From Halorubrum salipaludis (GTDB taxonomy: Archaea > Halobacteriota > Halobacteria > Halobacteriales > Haloferacaceae): DNA of 64,000 nucleotides. Under the pieces are notes generated by a model that saw only the letters and a program-made list of their open reading frames with translations, did no database searches and was not told where the DNA came from. Positions 53,776-61,507 of the stretch are shown here, one piece after another (within the stretch, counting starts at the first letter, position 1; the number at the start of each line of letters is the position of its first letter). The stretch spans positions 310,001 to 374,000 of the forward strand of contig NZ_NSKC01000001.1 of the NCBI RefSeq assembly GCF_002286985.1, given 5' to 3'. Made by a program: the position numbers and the translations under genes.

Positions 53776-54651
53776 CTATCTCATGCTTTTCATGTATTCT
53801 ATAACCTCACTCCCATGGTCAGGGATGGTGTGAAGCATTGGTGGCCGATCGAGCTTATCCAGGTCACCTTTCAATCCAGTAAGCGGAATCTCTTCCTCAT
53901 TACCGACAGAAGTTTTATATTTCAATATTATTGATATTTTAATGTCAGTGATTCCGTTATCTTCCAGATTATTTAGTGCCGTATGCATCAACCTTTCATC
54001 ATATTTGTTAGAAGTGAGAAATTCAGGAAGGCAGGTAGTTCGGTAATTCAGTTTTGGGTCACAGACAAACCGTGTGGTTTCTCCTGAAGAGGGTGTCAGT
54101 GCGCCTCCCGTACCAACGGGCCACCAAGATCCTTCATCTTCACGTGTTAACGGGACTTCACATGACTGGATTATAGAGCCTGTTCTCAGATCTGTGTCGT
54201 AGGAGATGCCGAACAAAATTCGCAAATCCCGTGCTGCTGCGTTTCCGTTGTTCACTATATCTAGATATAGTCGATTTTTATCCTTTGGCTGGGGGGTATT
54301 ATCTTCTAGCTCATGACCATATTTCAGATCTGAAACACCCAAGATCGGAGTAAACCCGGCATTCATGAGATTTTCTTGCCTAGACATTATTTTTCTTTGT
54401 AGATTTTGTGACTGAAACTGTAAGATGTAAGCAAATAATAATAGACCAGATATGATCACAGACAATGACGATTGGTTTTCGTCTGCTGTGGCCAGCACAG
54501 CCGTAACAAAGATATCGCCACCATAAAATACAATATCAGATAATGATAAAATAAGGATCAAAATCCCCGAGGCTGGCAGTATATATACACCGATCAAACG
54601 GGCGATATCTCGTAACGAAGACATTATTTTAGTGTTAATATATTCATACAT
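53776..54651 (-). CDS. Membrane protein of the AT-rich island, 291 residues
   Basis: Two TM helices in the first 85 residues (IGVYILPASGILILILSLSDIVFYGG and SSLSVIISGLLLFAYILQFQSQ) are followed by a basic juxtamembrane helix (NLQRKIMSRQENLM) and a beta-rich soluble domain with LYLDIVNNGNAAARDLRILFGI, which looks like an immunoglobulin-like fold. ATG 54651 is the first start; ATG 54624 is an alternative. Upstream of the two-gene operon on the same strand, 75 nt apart. No function recognised; a membrane sensor or effector would fit a defence cassette, but that is inference. Confidence 0.65.
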   Translation of the reverse strand: MYEYINTKIMSSLRDIARLIGVYILPASGILILILSLSDIVFYGGDIFVTAVLATADENQSSLSVIISGLLLFAYILQFQSQNLQRKIMSRQENLMNAGFTPILGVSDLKYGHELEDNTPQPKDKNRLYLDIVNNGNAAARDLRILFGISYDTDLRTGSIIQSCEVPLTREDEGSWWPVGTGGALTPSSGETTRFVCDPKLNYRTTCLPEFLTSNKYDERLMHTALNNLEDNGITDIKISIILKYKTSVGNEEEIPLTGLKGDLDKLDRPPMLHTIPDHGSEVIEYMKSMR

Positions 54652-54688
54652 ATTACCACCGTTTTACATCAAGATTATGATCAGATAA

Positions 54689-55834
54689 TCTATTTTCAAA
54701 CTTCTCACGGAGCTGTTCGTCGCCGTGCTGGTGTTGCCGGCGCTGCTCGTCATCGCGGCGACCGCGCTCACGGTCGTCGTCCCCGAGCTCCTCCCGCCGG
54801 TCGACACCCCGGTCGGCGTGGTGCCGACGCGGGCGGTCGTGCTCTACGGCGCCGTCGCCTTCCTCGTCGCCATCGGCCTCGCCGGCGCCGTCGCGGTCGG
54901 CACGCTCCGGCCGCCGAGCCAGCGCGCGAGCTACGACCTGCCGGCGACGCCCCGCGGAATCGTCGCCTCCGCCGGGCGCAACCCGGCGAGCGCCGCGGTC
55001 GTCTGCGCGCCCCCAGCGGCGGCGCTCGCCGCCGGGCTCGCGGTCGCGGGGTACACCCTCGTCAACGTGGGGCTCCTCTCGTACGCGGCGTTCGCGGTGC
55101 CCGTCGGCGCCGTCGCGGGGAGGCGCACGCGGATCGACGACGCGAAGGACCGCGAGCTGGCCGACTTCGTCCACGCCGTCTCGGGCCACGTCGCGCAGGG
55201 GCGGCCCTTCCCCGCGGCGGTCGAGGCGGTCGCGCGCGACGCGGACCTCGGCGTCCTCGACGACGACGTGGCCGACCTCGCGTTCGCGCTCCGGTCGACG
55301 ACGGCGGCGGAGCGGTCCGGCGGAGAGACCGAGGGCGCGGCGGACGTTCGCGCCGCCGCGATCGACCGGTTCGTCGACCGGGTCGGGACCCCGCTGGCAG
55401 AAGGGACGCTCGGGCTCGTCACCGACGCGCTCAACGCCGGGAACGACGCCGACGCCGTCTTCGAGACGCTCCGGATCGAGGTGGGGCGGCTCTACAGCGA
55501 GCAGCGCGCGCTCCGCTCGTCGATGCACCCGTACGTCGCGGTCGGCTGGGCGGCGGCCGCGCTGGTCGCGGCGGTCGTCGCCGTCGTCAACACGCAGGTG
55601 ATCGACGCCGCGCGGCTCGCCTCCCTCGCGGGCGCCACCGACCTCGTGACCGAGCCGGAGACCGTGCTCCCCGACCTCGAACGGTTCCGGCTGTACGCCG
55701 TCACGCAGGCGACGATGCTCGCGTCGGGGTGGTTCGCCGGCACCGCCTCCCGGGGGCGCTACGCCGCGCTGTTCCACTCCGGGCTGCTCGTGGCGATCTG
55801 CTACGCGGTGTTCACCGTCGGCGGGCTGGCGTAG
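54689..55834 (+). pseudogene. 5'-truncated type II/IV pilus membrane platform protein (PilC/TadC/FlaJ family)
   Basis: The open frame runs from just after a TAA at 54686-54688. Similarity starts abruptly at TELFVAVLVLPALLVIAATAL, which is a TM helix of archaeal T2SSF proteins. The second T2SSF domain is intact (DLDDDVADLAFALRS-like region, then LGLVTDALNAGNDADAVFETLRIEVGRLYSEQRALRSSMHPYVAVGW) and the three terminal helices follow. The N-terminal T2SSF domain is missing, and no pilus ATPase gene lies upstream; the AT-rich island is there instead. A GTG at 54725 could still start translation of about 369 residues. Confidence 0.72.
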
Positions 55835-55906
55835 GGGGAGCCTTCAACGCCGGTCCGGAACCCCCGAACAGCAATCCTTATCAGATTCTCGGCGAAACCG
55901 TCGTCC

Positions 55907-56137
55907 ATGGCTGGTCGGTACGGCAACCTAGACTACCCGACGATCACGAAACGCGGCGTCCTGCTCGGACTCGGGCTGTTCCTGATCGGGGCCGTCGGCG
56001 AGGCGTACATCCACATGACGGGCGCGCAGGTGCCCGGCTGGGAGGAGCAGCTCCTCCTCGATCTGGAGTTCCTCGGCACCGCGATCGCGCTCGTCACGCC
56101 GTTCGTCTTCGGGGTCTTCCTCCCGCTCACCGAGTAG
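55907..56137 (+). CDS. Small two-helix membrane protein (DUF7860-like)
   Basis: A 76-residue protein: polar start MAGRYGNLDYPTITKRG, first TM (LLGLGLFLIGAVGEAYIHM), a polar loop with PGWEEQLLLDLEFLG, and second TM (TAIALVTPFVFGVFLPLTE). From memory it matches a conserved haloarchaeal family (DUF7860); function unknown. CTTATCAGATT around 55876-55886 is about 27 nt before ATG 55907, a leaderless start. Confidence 0.78.
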   Translation: MAGRYGNLDYPTITKRGVLLGLGLFLIGAVGEAYIHMTGAQVPGWEEQLLLDLEFLGTAIALVTPFVFGVFLPLTE

Positions 56138-56205
56138 GCGAGAGCGGAGAAATTACGAGACAGAGAGAAGCGGCCGCAAGCGGTCGGTCGGCCGCGTTCC
56201 GCGAA

Positions 56206-56904
56206 TCAGGCGTCCTTCGCGCCCTTCACCGTCTCGCGGACCGCGTCGACGCCCTCGTCGTGGAGCAGGTCGCCGACGACGATCACGTCGCTGTGCGCGG
56301 CCATCTCGTTGGCCGACTCGTAGCCGTGGATCCCGCCGCCGTAGAAGAGGGTGGCCTCGTCGAGCGCGTCGTGGGCGGCGGCGACCTTCTCCGTGTCGCC
56401 GAAGGTGCCGGAGTACTCGACGTAGACGATCTCCTGACCGAACATGCGCTCCGCCACCTTCGCGTAGGCCCCCACGTCGTCGGCGCTGAGGTCGCAGTCG
56501 GCCTCGGTCAGCTGGGCGACCGACGCATCGGGGTTCATCACGATGTACGCCTCGGTGTGCGTCCGGCCCCAGTCGAGGTCGTCGATGCGGACCCACTCCT
56601 TGTGCGCGCCGGTGATCCAGAACGGGCCGCCGGCGTTGAACACGGTCGGGATCAGGTAGCCGTCGAGGGCGGGCGAGTCGATGACGACGCCCGGGTTCGA
56701 CGGCTCCTGGTAGAGCGGCACGTCGTACTCGGCGGCGGCGTCGACGACGCGGGTCATCTTCTCCGCGGTGACGTCGAGGGTCCCGCCGATCTCGATCGCG
56801 TCGGTTCCGGTCCGGCAGACGTCCTCGAAGGTGTCGTCCCCGTACAGCTCCTTGTCGGGGTCGACCTTCAGGACGTGGTCCCAGTCGTCCCACGGGTTGT
56901 TCAT
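56206..56904 (-). CDS. Geranylgeranylglyceryl phosphate synthase
   Basis: A 232-residue TIM barrel of the PcrB/GGGPS family, which joins geranylgeranyl diphosphate to sn-glycerol-1-phosphate, the first committed step of archaeal ether lipids. Motifs: [14 protein letters not shown] at the start, [12 protein letters not shown] (second strand), [20 protein letters not shown] and the phosphate-binding [13 protein letters not shown] followed by [11 protein letters not shown] chose ATG 56904 ([10 protein letters not shown]) by family comparison. Precursor can come from the prenyl synthase at 17.3-18.1 kb. Confidence 0.92.
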   Translation of the reverse strand: MNNPWDDWDHVLKVDPDKELYGDDTFEDVCRTGTDAIEIGGTLDVTAEKMTRVVDAAAEYDVPLYQEPSNPGVVIDSPALDGYLIPTVFNAGGPFWITGAHKEWVRIDDLDWGRTHTEAYIVMNPDASVAQLTEADCDLSADDVGAYAKVAERMFGQEIVYVEYSGTFGDTEKVAAAHDALDEATLFYGGGIHGYESANEMAAHSDVIVVGDLLHDEGVDAVRETVKGAKDA

Positions 56905-57006
56905 CGGAAGCGACTCCACCGGCGGGAACCAAAAAGGTGCGGAACCTGTCTCGCCGGCGCCCGGGCCGCGGAGACGGCGCCTACAGCAGGTCGTCGGTCT
57001 CGGCGC

Positions 57007-58086
57007 CTACAGCAGGTCGTCGATCTCGTCGTTCTGGAACGCGTCGGCGGGGTCGGGCTGCTCCTCCGGTTCGTCCCGGACCGCCTGCCGCGCGCGTTCG
57101 AGGAACTCCTCGACGCGGCGCGAGCGCTCGACGCCGCCGAGGAGGACGAGCGCCGCGACCCGCTCGGAGTCCAGCGGGAAGTCCCCGCCGCGCACCTGCA
57201 TCGAGCCGGTCTCCTCCTGCAGCCACTTGCGCGCCTTCTCCGCGCCCTTCCGGGAGATCCGGTCGGGGTCGCCCGCAATGGCGACGAGGGCCGCGTCCGC
57301 CTCGGTCGCGTTCGGGAGCGACATCCCGGTCATCACCGCGCTCCGAACCGTGCTCATCACGGTCGTGACGTTCTCCTCGGGGTCTTCGGCGGCGGGCGCG
57401 GACGCGAACCCGACCGCGGCCATTCCGCCGGCACGCAGCGTGTTGATCACCTCGCTCGTGTCGACGACCGACTCCGCGACCCCCTCGACCGACTCGCCGG
57501 CCGCGAGCAGGAGGCCGACCCGCTTGGCCATCGAGGCGTTGATCGCCGCGAAGCCGCCCTCGACCGACTCGCCGGAGGAGCGCCACGCGTCGTTATCGAG
57601 CAGGACCGTCGCGTCGGCCTCGCGGACGAGCGTCTTCAGCGAGCGGCCGGCGTTTACCTGATACATCGCCCCCTCGTCGCGGCCGGGGAGGACCCCGAGC
57701 GCGTACACGGGCACGTCGTACACGCGGCTCAGCTCGCGGACGAGGATCGGCGCGCCGCCGGAGCCGGTGCCGCCGCCGAGCCCCGCGACCACGAAGATCG
57801 CCTCCGCGTCGGCGGTTATCTTCGACGCGAGCGCGTCCAACACCTCGACGGCGTCCTCTTCCATCACCTCGGCGCCGAGCTCGTTGTCGCCGCCGACGCC
57901 GTGGCCGTTCACCCGAGACTGTCCGACGAGGACCGTGTCGAGCGGGAGGGGCTCTAAGTCCGCCGACGCGGTGTTCACCGCGAGCGCGTCGAGCACCGCA
58001 CCGTAGCCGGCGTCGGCGTCGAACTCGGCGAGCGCGGTCGTGAGCTTCCCGCCCGCCTGTCCGACGCCGAGGAGGACCGCTTTCAT
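57007..58086 (-). CDS. cetZ: CetZ-type tubulin-like protein
   Basis: A 359-residue GTPase of the tubulin/FtsZ superfamily. GTP-binding motifs: VGQAGGKLTTALAEFD at the N terminus, and the tubulin signature GGGTGSG at 104-110; LLDNDAW and INASMAKRVG follow in the positions of the T5-T6 region. The C-terminal activation domain ends in a DAFQNDEIDDLL tail. CetZ proteins control haloarchaeal cell shape and motility rather than division; which paralogue this is cannot be told. ATG 58086 is preferred, with a TATTAC box about 28 nt upstream. Confidence 0.9.
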   Translation of the reverse strand: MKAVLLGVGQAGGKLTTALAEFDADAGYGAVLDALAVNTASADLEPLPLDTVLVGQSRVNGHGVGGDNELGAEVMEEDAVEVLDALASKITADAEAIFVVAGLGGGTGSGGAPILVRELSRVYDVPVYALGVLPGRDEGAMYQVNAGRSLKTLVREADATVLLDNDAWRSSGESVEGGFAAINASMAKRVGLLLAAGESVEGVAESVVDTSEVINTLRAGGMAAVGFASAPAAEDPEENVTTVMSTVRSAVMTGMSLPNATEADAALVAIAGDPDRISRKGAEKARKWLQEETGSMQVRGGDFPLDSERVAALVLLGGVERSRRVEEFLERARQAVRDEPEEQPDPADAFQNDEIDDLL

Positions 58087-58131
58087 GATCGTTAGATAAC
58101 CGATCCGGTGGTAATACCTTTTCCCCCGAGG

Positions 58132-58153
58132 TTTAAGTGCGGAACCGGGGCCA
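58132..58153 (+). promoter_or_regulatory. Pilus-operon promoter element, copy 1
   Basis: TTTAAGTGCGGAACCGGGGCCA, starting 31 nt before GTG 58163. The element recurs before the ATPase gene (59507) and the pseudopilin-like gene (63362), with 17 of 22 positions unchanged in all three. Confidence 0.6.
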
Positions 58154-58162
58154 CTCGGCCGC

Positions 58163-59005
58163 GTGACCGACGACACTCGCGACCGCGACCGACCGTTCGC
58201 CGGCGGCGGGGAGCCGATCGAGAGGACGAGCGACGGCAGCCCGGGAGAGGCATCCCCGTTCGGGCGGGCCGGCCGCTCGCCAGCCGGAACCGCCGGAACG
58301 ACCGAACCGACGGGGTCGGGGACGGGGCGTTCGACCGTAACCGATCGGAACGGAACGTCGACCGAAGACGCGAACGCCGAGCCGGACGCCGAACGGAGGA
58401 CCTCCTCGAACACCGAACGAAGCGGCGAACGGGGGCCCGCTCCGAACGTCGGCCAGAGCGACGACCGAGTCGAAGCGCGACTCCGCGCGGTCGAGCGGGC
58501 GCTGACCGGAACCGACGACGCCGTCGCCGACCTCGGCGACGAAGCGAGCGCGAGCGCGGAGCGCGAGGCGCTGTCGACGCGGCTCGACGACCTCGAAGCG
58601 CGGGTCGAGGAGCTGGAGGCGGCGACCCAGGCGATCAGGGGGTACGTCGGATCGATCCGGTCGGTGAACGAGGCGGTCGAGCGCCGCGCCGACCTCGCGC
58701 TCGCGAAGGCGACCGAGAACGCCGGCTCGGCCGCGGACGACGGGTCGACAGCGAGAGACGGCGGGTCCGCGGGCGAAGATCCGGTTGGCGGCGCGACCGC
58801 CGGCGGTTCGCCCGACGCCGGCGTGCCGAGCGAGGCCGACCTCGACGCCGCGGTTCCGGCGGATCGGCGCCGAGGGAACGGCGCGGAGCCGCCGTCCGGA
58901 TCGGCGGTCGACCATTCTGAGAGGGACGGTTCGAGAGCGGACGGCGAGAACGCCGACGGCTCGTGGCGCGCCGGCGCGCTGGATCGGCTCCGTGACTCGC
59001 TGTAA
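58163..59005 (+). CDS. Coiled-coil protein of the pilus operon (DUF7310-like)
   Basis: A 280-residue soluble protein starting at GTG 58163. The first 95 residues and the last 100 are low-complexity, acidic and disordered-looking. The middle (about 105-180) is a coiled coil: RVEARLRAVERALTG, then STRLDDLEARVEELEAATQAIRGYVGSIRSVNEAVERRADLAL. From memory it corresponds to a haloarchaeal family beside pilus ATPase genes (possibly DUF7310). It could scaffold the secretion complex. Divergent from cetZ. Confidence 0.78.
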   Translation: MTDDTRDRDRPFAGGGEPIERTSDGSPGEASPFGRAGRSPAGTAGTTEPTGSGTGRSTVTDRNGTSTEDANAEPDAERRTSSNTERSGERGPAPNVGQSDDRVEARLRAVERALTGTDDAVADLGDEASASAEREALSTRLDDLEARVEELEAATQAIRGYVGSIRSVNEAVERRADLALAKATENAGSAADDGSTARDGGSAGEDPVGGATAGGSPDAGVPSEADLDAAVPADRRRGNGAEPPSGSAVDHSERDGSRADGENADGSWRAGALDRLRDSL

Positions 59006-59032
59006 CCGACGCCGTGTCACGGGGGACGAGGC

Positions 59033-59503
59033 GTGATCCGCGTCGTCCTCACGGTCCTCGTCGCCGTCGCGCTCCTCGCGGCCTCGATGCCGGCGCTGGA
59101 GGACGCCCGCGCCGCGACGACCGACGAGCGGCTCGGGACCGAGTCCGAGCGCGTCGAGCGGGCGATCGGCGGGCTCGCAGCCGGGTCGATGAGCGTGTCG
59201 GACCCCTCGCTCGCCGCGCGAACGACCGTGACGATCCACGCGCCGAGCGGGGTCACGGCCGCGCGGATCGACCGGCTCGCGCTCGTCGAGCCGGAACGCT
59301 CCGAAAACGCGTCCGGCGCCGCGCTCCGGTACCGGATCGCCGGCGGCCACGACCGAACCGTCCCGATCGCTCCCGGGGCGACGGCCGCGACCGTCGAGGT
59401 CGTCGACGGGCCGATCGAGCTCCGGACGCGCGGCGAGAGCCGTCTGGAGCTCCGTCTCGTCGACGACGGCGGCCCGACCGTCGAGGTCTCGCGGGTCGGG
59501 TGA
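59033..59503 (+). CDS. Secreted protein of the pilus operon (DUF7311-like)
   Basis: A 156-residue protein from GTG 59033: N-terminal signal or anchor (IRVVLTVLVAVALLAASMPALEDARA), then a pilin-like helix (TTDERLGTESERVERAIGGLAAG) and a beta-rich domain of short strands. This order resembles archaeal pseudopilins. From memory it may be the family DUF7311. It lies 27 nt after the coiled-coil gene and just before the ATPase gene, whose promoter element overlaps its stop. Confidence 0.75.
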   Translation: MIRVVLTVLVAVALLAASMPALEDARAATTDERLGTESERVERAIGGLAAGSMSVSDPSLAARTTVTIHAPSGVTAARIDRLALVEPERSENASGAALRYRIAGGHDRTVPIAPGATAATVEVVDGPIELRTRGESRLELRLVDDGGPTVEVSRVG

Positions 59504-59506
59504 GGG

Positions 59507-59528
59507 TTTATATGCGATACCGCGGCCA
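59507..59528 (+). promoter_or_regulatory. Pilus-operon promoter element, copy 2
   Basis: TTTATATGCGATACCGCGGCCA, starting 30 nt before ATG 59537 of the ATPase gene. It lets the ATPase/platform genes be expressed without the two upstream genes. Confidence 0.6.
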
Positions 59529-59536
59529 CGCCCGCC

Positions 59537-61507
59537 ATGAGCTTCGATCTCCCCTCGCTGTCGTCGCTCGGGGCCGACGACACGGCGCTGCGCTCGCTCC
59601 CGTGGGTCGACGGCGACGCCGGCGACTGCCGGTGTGACCCGTCGTTCAGAGAGCCGGTCGGCACCGGCGTCGACGACCGCGTGGTCCTCGCGGTCGACGC
59701 CGGCGACTGCCCCGGGCGCGGGGACCTCGCTGCGAGTCCCCCCTGTCTCGCGACGGTCGTGGAGGCGCTGACGGAGCGCGACGCCGACGTGGTCCGGACC
59801 CGCCACGCGGGCCGAGAGCGGACCTACGCCGGGCGGGCCGCCGCGTGTCTGATAGCCGCCGGGCGGTTCCGCGAACAGGTTGAGTTCCACGAGACGCGAC
59901 TCGCGGACCGCGTGACCCGAGAGCCGATCGCGGCGGCGCGAGAGGCCGGCGGCCGCGAGGGACCGCCGAAGCGGATCGCCGTGGAGACCGGGCTGTCCGA
60001 GGCCGTCGCGAACGCGGGAGAGACCGGCGAGGTGCTCCGAGCGCACGCCGGGCCGACGATCGCGGCCACGCGCGTCGCGTCGTCACCGCCGCCGGGCGCG
60101 GCCCTCGTCGACCGGTGGGAGGTCGACACCGGCGCGACGGTGCGGCTGTACGAGGGGGCGGGACCGCTGCGGACGTACCACCTCACGCCTCCGTCGACGC
60201 GGCTCGACGACGAGGCCGTCGAGCGGCTCGCCGCGGCCAAAGACCGGCTGCTCGACGATCCGACCGGCGGGGACAGGGCGCCGGGGCGGGCGGTGCGATC
60301 GGTGGCCGCGGCGGGCGACCCCGTCTCGACGCTGGTCGACGTGCTCCGACGACACACCCGCGGGTACGGCGCGCTCGAACACGTGTTCGCGGACGACCGC
60401 GTGAGCGACGCGACGCTGTCGGCGCCCGTGGCGGAGAACCCGCTCCGGGTCGTCGTCGACGGGGAGCGCTGTCGCACGAACGTCAGGCTGCCGCCCGAAG
60501 GCGCGGCCACGCTCGCGTCGCGGCTCCGACGGACGAGCGGACGGGGGTTCTCCCGCGCGAGCCCGACGCTCGACGCGACGATCGAGGCCGAAGCCGGTCG
60601 CGTTCGGGTCGCCGCGACGACCGCCCCCGCCAGCGACGGCCTCTCCTTTACGTTCCGCCGCGGCGATCCGGACGCGTGGACCCTCGCACGGCTCGTGGAC
60701 GTCGGGACGGTCACGCCGGCGGCCGCCGGGCTCCTCTCGGTGGCCGTCGAGCGGGGCGTGACCGGGCTCGTCGCCGGCGGCCGCGGCGCGGGGAAGACGA
60801 CGGCGCTCGGCTCGCTCCTCTGGGAGCTACCGGCCGAGACGCGCTCGATCCTGATCGAGGACACGCCGGAGCTGCCGGCCGAGGCGGTGACCGAAGCCGG
60901 GCGAGACGTCCAGCGGCTCCGCGTGGGCGACGGCGCGGAGCCGTCGCCGAGCGAGGCGGTCCGGACCGCGCTCCGGCTCGGCGGCGGCGCGATCGTCGTC
61001 GGGGAGGTCCGCGGCGAGGAGGCGGCGGCGCTGTACGAGGCGATGCGCGTCGGCGCGGCGGGCGAGGCAGTCCTCGGGACGATCCACGGCGAGGACCCCG
61101 ACGCGGTCCGGGAGCGTGTCGTCAGCGATCTCGGCGTCTCTCCGTCCTCGTTCGCCGCGACGGACCTGATCGCCGTGCTCGACGAGCACCGCGTCGAGAC
61201 GATCGCCGAGGTCGTCGGGCACGACGGCGGGTCCTCGTTCGAGCCGCTGTTCGAGCGGACCGGGTCCGGGTTGGTCCCCACGGGGCGGATCGACCGCGGC
61301 GAGAGTCGGCTCGTCGAGTCGCTCGCGGAGACCGGTGAGGCGTACGCGTCCGTCCGCGAAGCCATCGATCGGCGCGGGAGGCGAATTGCTGCGGCCGCGA
61401 GATCCGGTCGAATCTCGCCGGAGCGCTACGTCGACTGCGACGGCGGCGATTCGCAGACGAGCGACGGTCGACTGGGGAACGACGGCTTCGGCGGTGCCGA
61501 CCGATGA
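59537..61507 (+). CDS. Type II/IV secretion (pilus) system ATPase, PilB/VirB11 type
   Basis: A 656-residue cytoplasmic ATPase. Walker A is GGRGAGKTTAL at about 412-422, the Asp box LIEDTPELP, Walker B GGAIVVGEVRGEEAAALYEAMRVG, and the His box TIHGEDPDAVRERV. The N-terminal 150 residues carry a cysteine-rich start (DAGDCRCDPS and DAGDCPGRGDL), known in archaeal pilus ATPases as a possible metal site. It would power assembly of the pseudopilins encoded downstream. Overlaps the membrane platform gene by 4 nt. Confidence 0.9.
   Translation: MSFDLPSLSSLGADDTALRSLPWVDGDAGDCRCDPSFREPVGTGVDDRVVLAVDAGDCPGRGDLAASPPCLATVVEALTERDADVVRTRHAGRERTYAGRAAACLIAAGRFREQVEFHETRLADRVTREPIAAAREAGGREGPPKRIAVETGLSEAVANAGETGEVLRAHAGPTIAATRVASSPPPGAALVDRWEVDTGATVRLYEGAGPLRTYHLTPPSTRLDDEAVERLAAAKDRLLDDPTGGDRAPGRAVRSVAAAGDPVSTLVDVLRRHTRGYGALEHVFADDRVSDATLSAPVAENPLRVVVDGERCRTNVRLPPEGAATLASRLRRTSGRGFSRASPTLDATIEAEAGRVRVAATTAPASDGLSFTFRRGDPDAWTLARLVDVGTVTPAAAGLLSVAVERGVTGLVAGGRGAGKTTALGSLLWELPAETRSILIEDTPELPAEAVTEAGRDVQRLRVGDGAEPSPSEAVRTALRLGGGAIVVGEVRGEEAAALYEAMRVGAAGEAVLGTIHGEDPDAVRERVVSDLGVSPSSFAATDLIAVLDEHRVETIAEVVGHDGGSSFEPLFERTGSGLVPTGRIDRGESRLVESLAETGEAYASVREAIDRRGRRIAAAARSGRISPERYVDCDGGDSQTSDGRLGNDGFGGADR

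Larger units (their letters stand above)
51307..54706. mobile_element. AT-rich island carrying three unrecognised genes (boundaries approximate)
   Basis: Base composition changes abruptly: from GC-rich at the DctA-type gene to roughly 40% GC by eye from about 51307, and back at about 54706 within a type II/IV pilus-platform gene fragment. The three genes in it share that composition. CGTTTTAC occurs at both edges (51299-51306, 54660-54667), but this could be chance. No integrase, transposase or tRNA is visible. 51264-51461 is a non-coding transition. Confidence 0.6.

Noticed and set aside
51264-54706. tRNA-associated integrative element
   Set aside because: I see no tRNA gene or tRNA fragment at either edge and no integrase gene inside.
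54653-55777. Long minus-strand frame opposite the truncated pilus gene
   Set aside because: It is antisense to clear T2SSF similarity and is Arg/Glu/Asp-rich without motifs.
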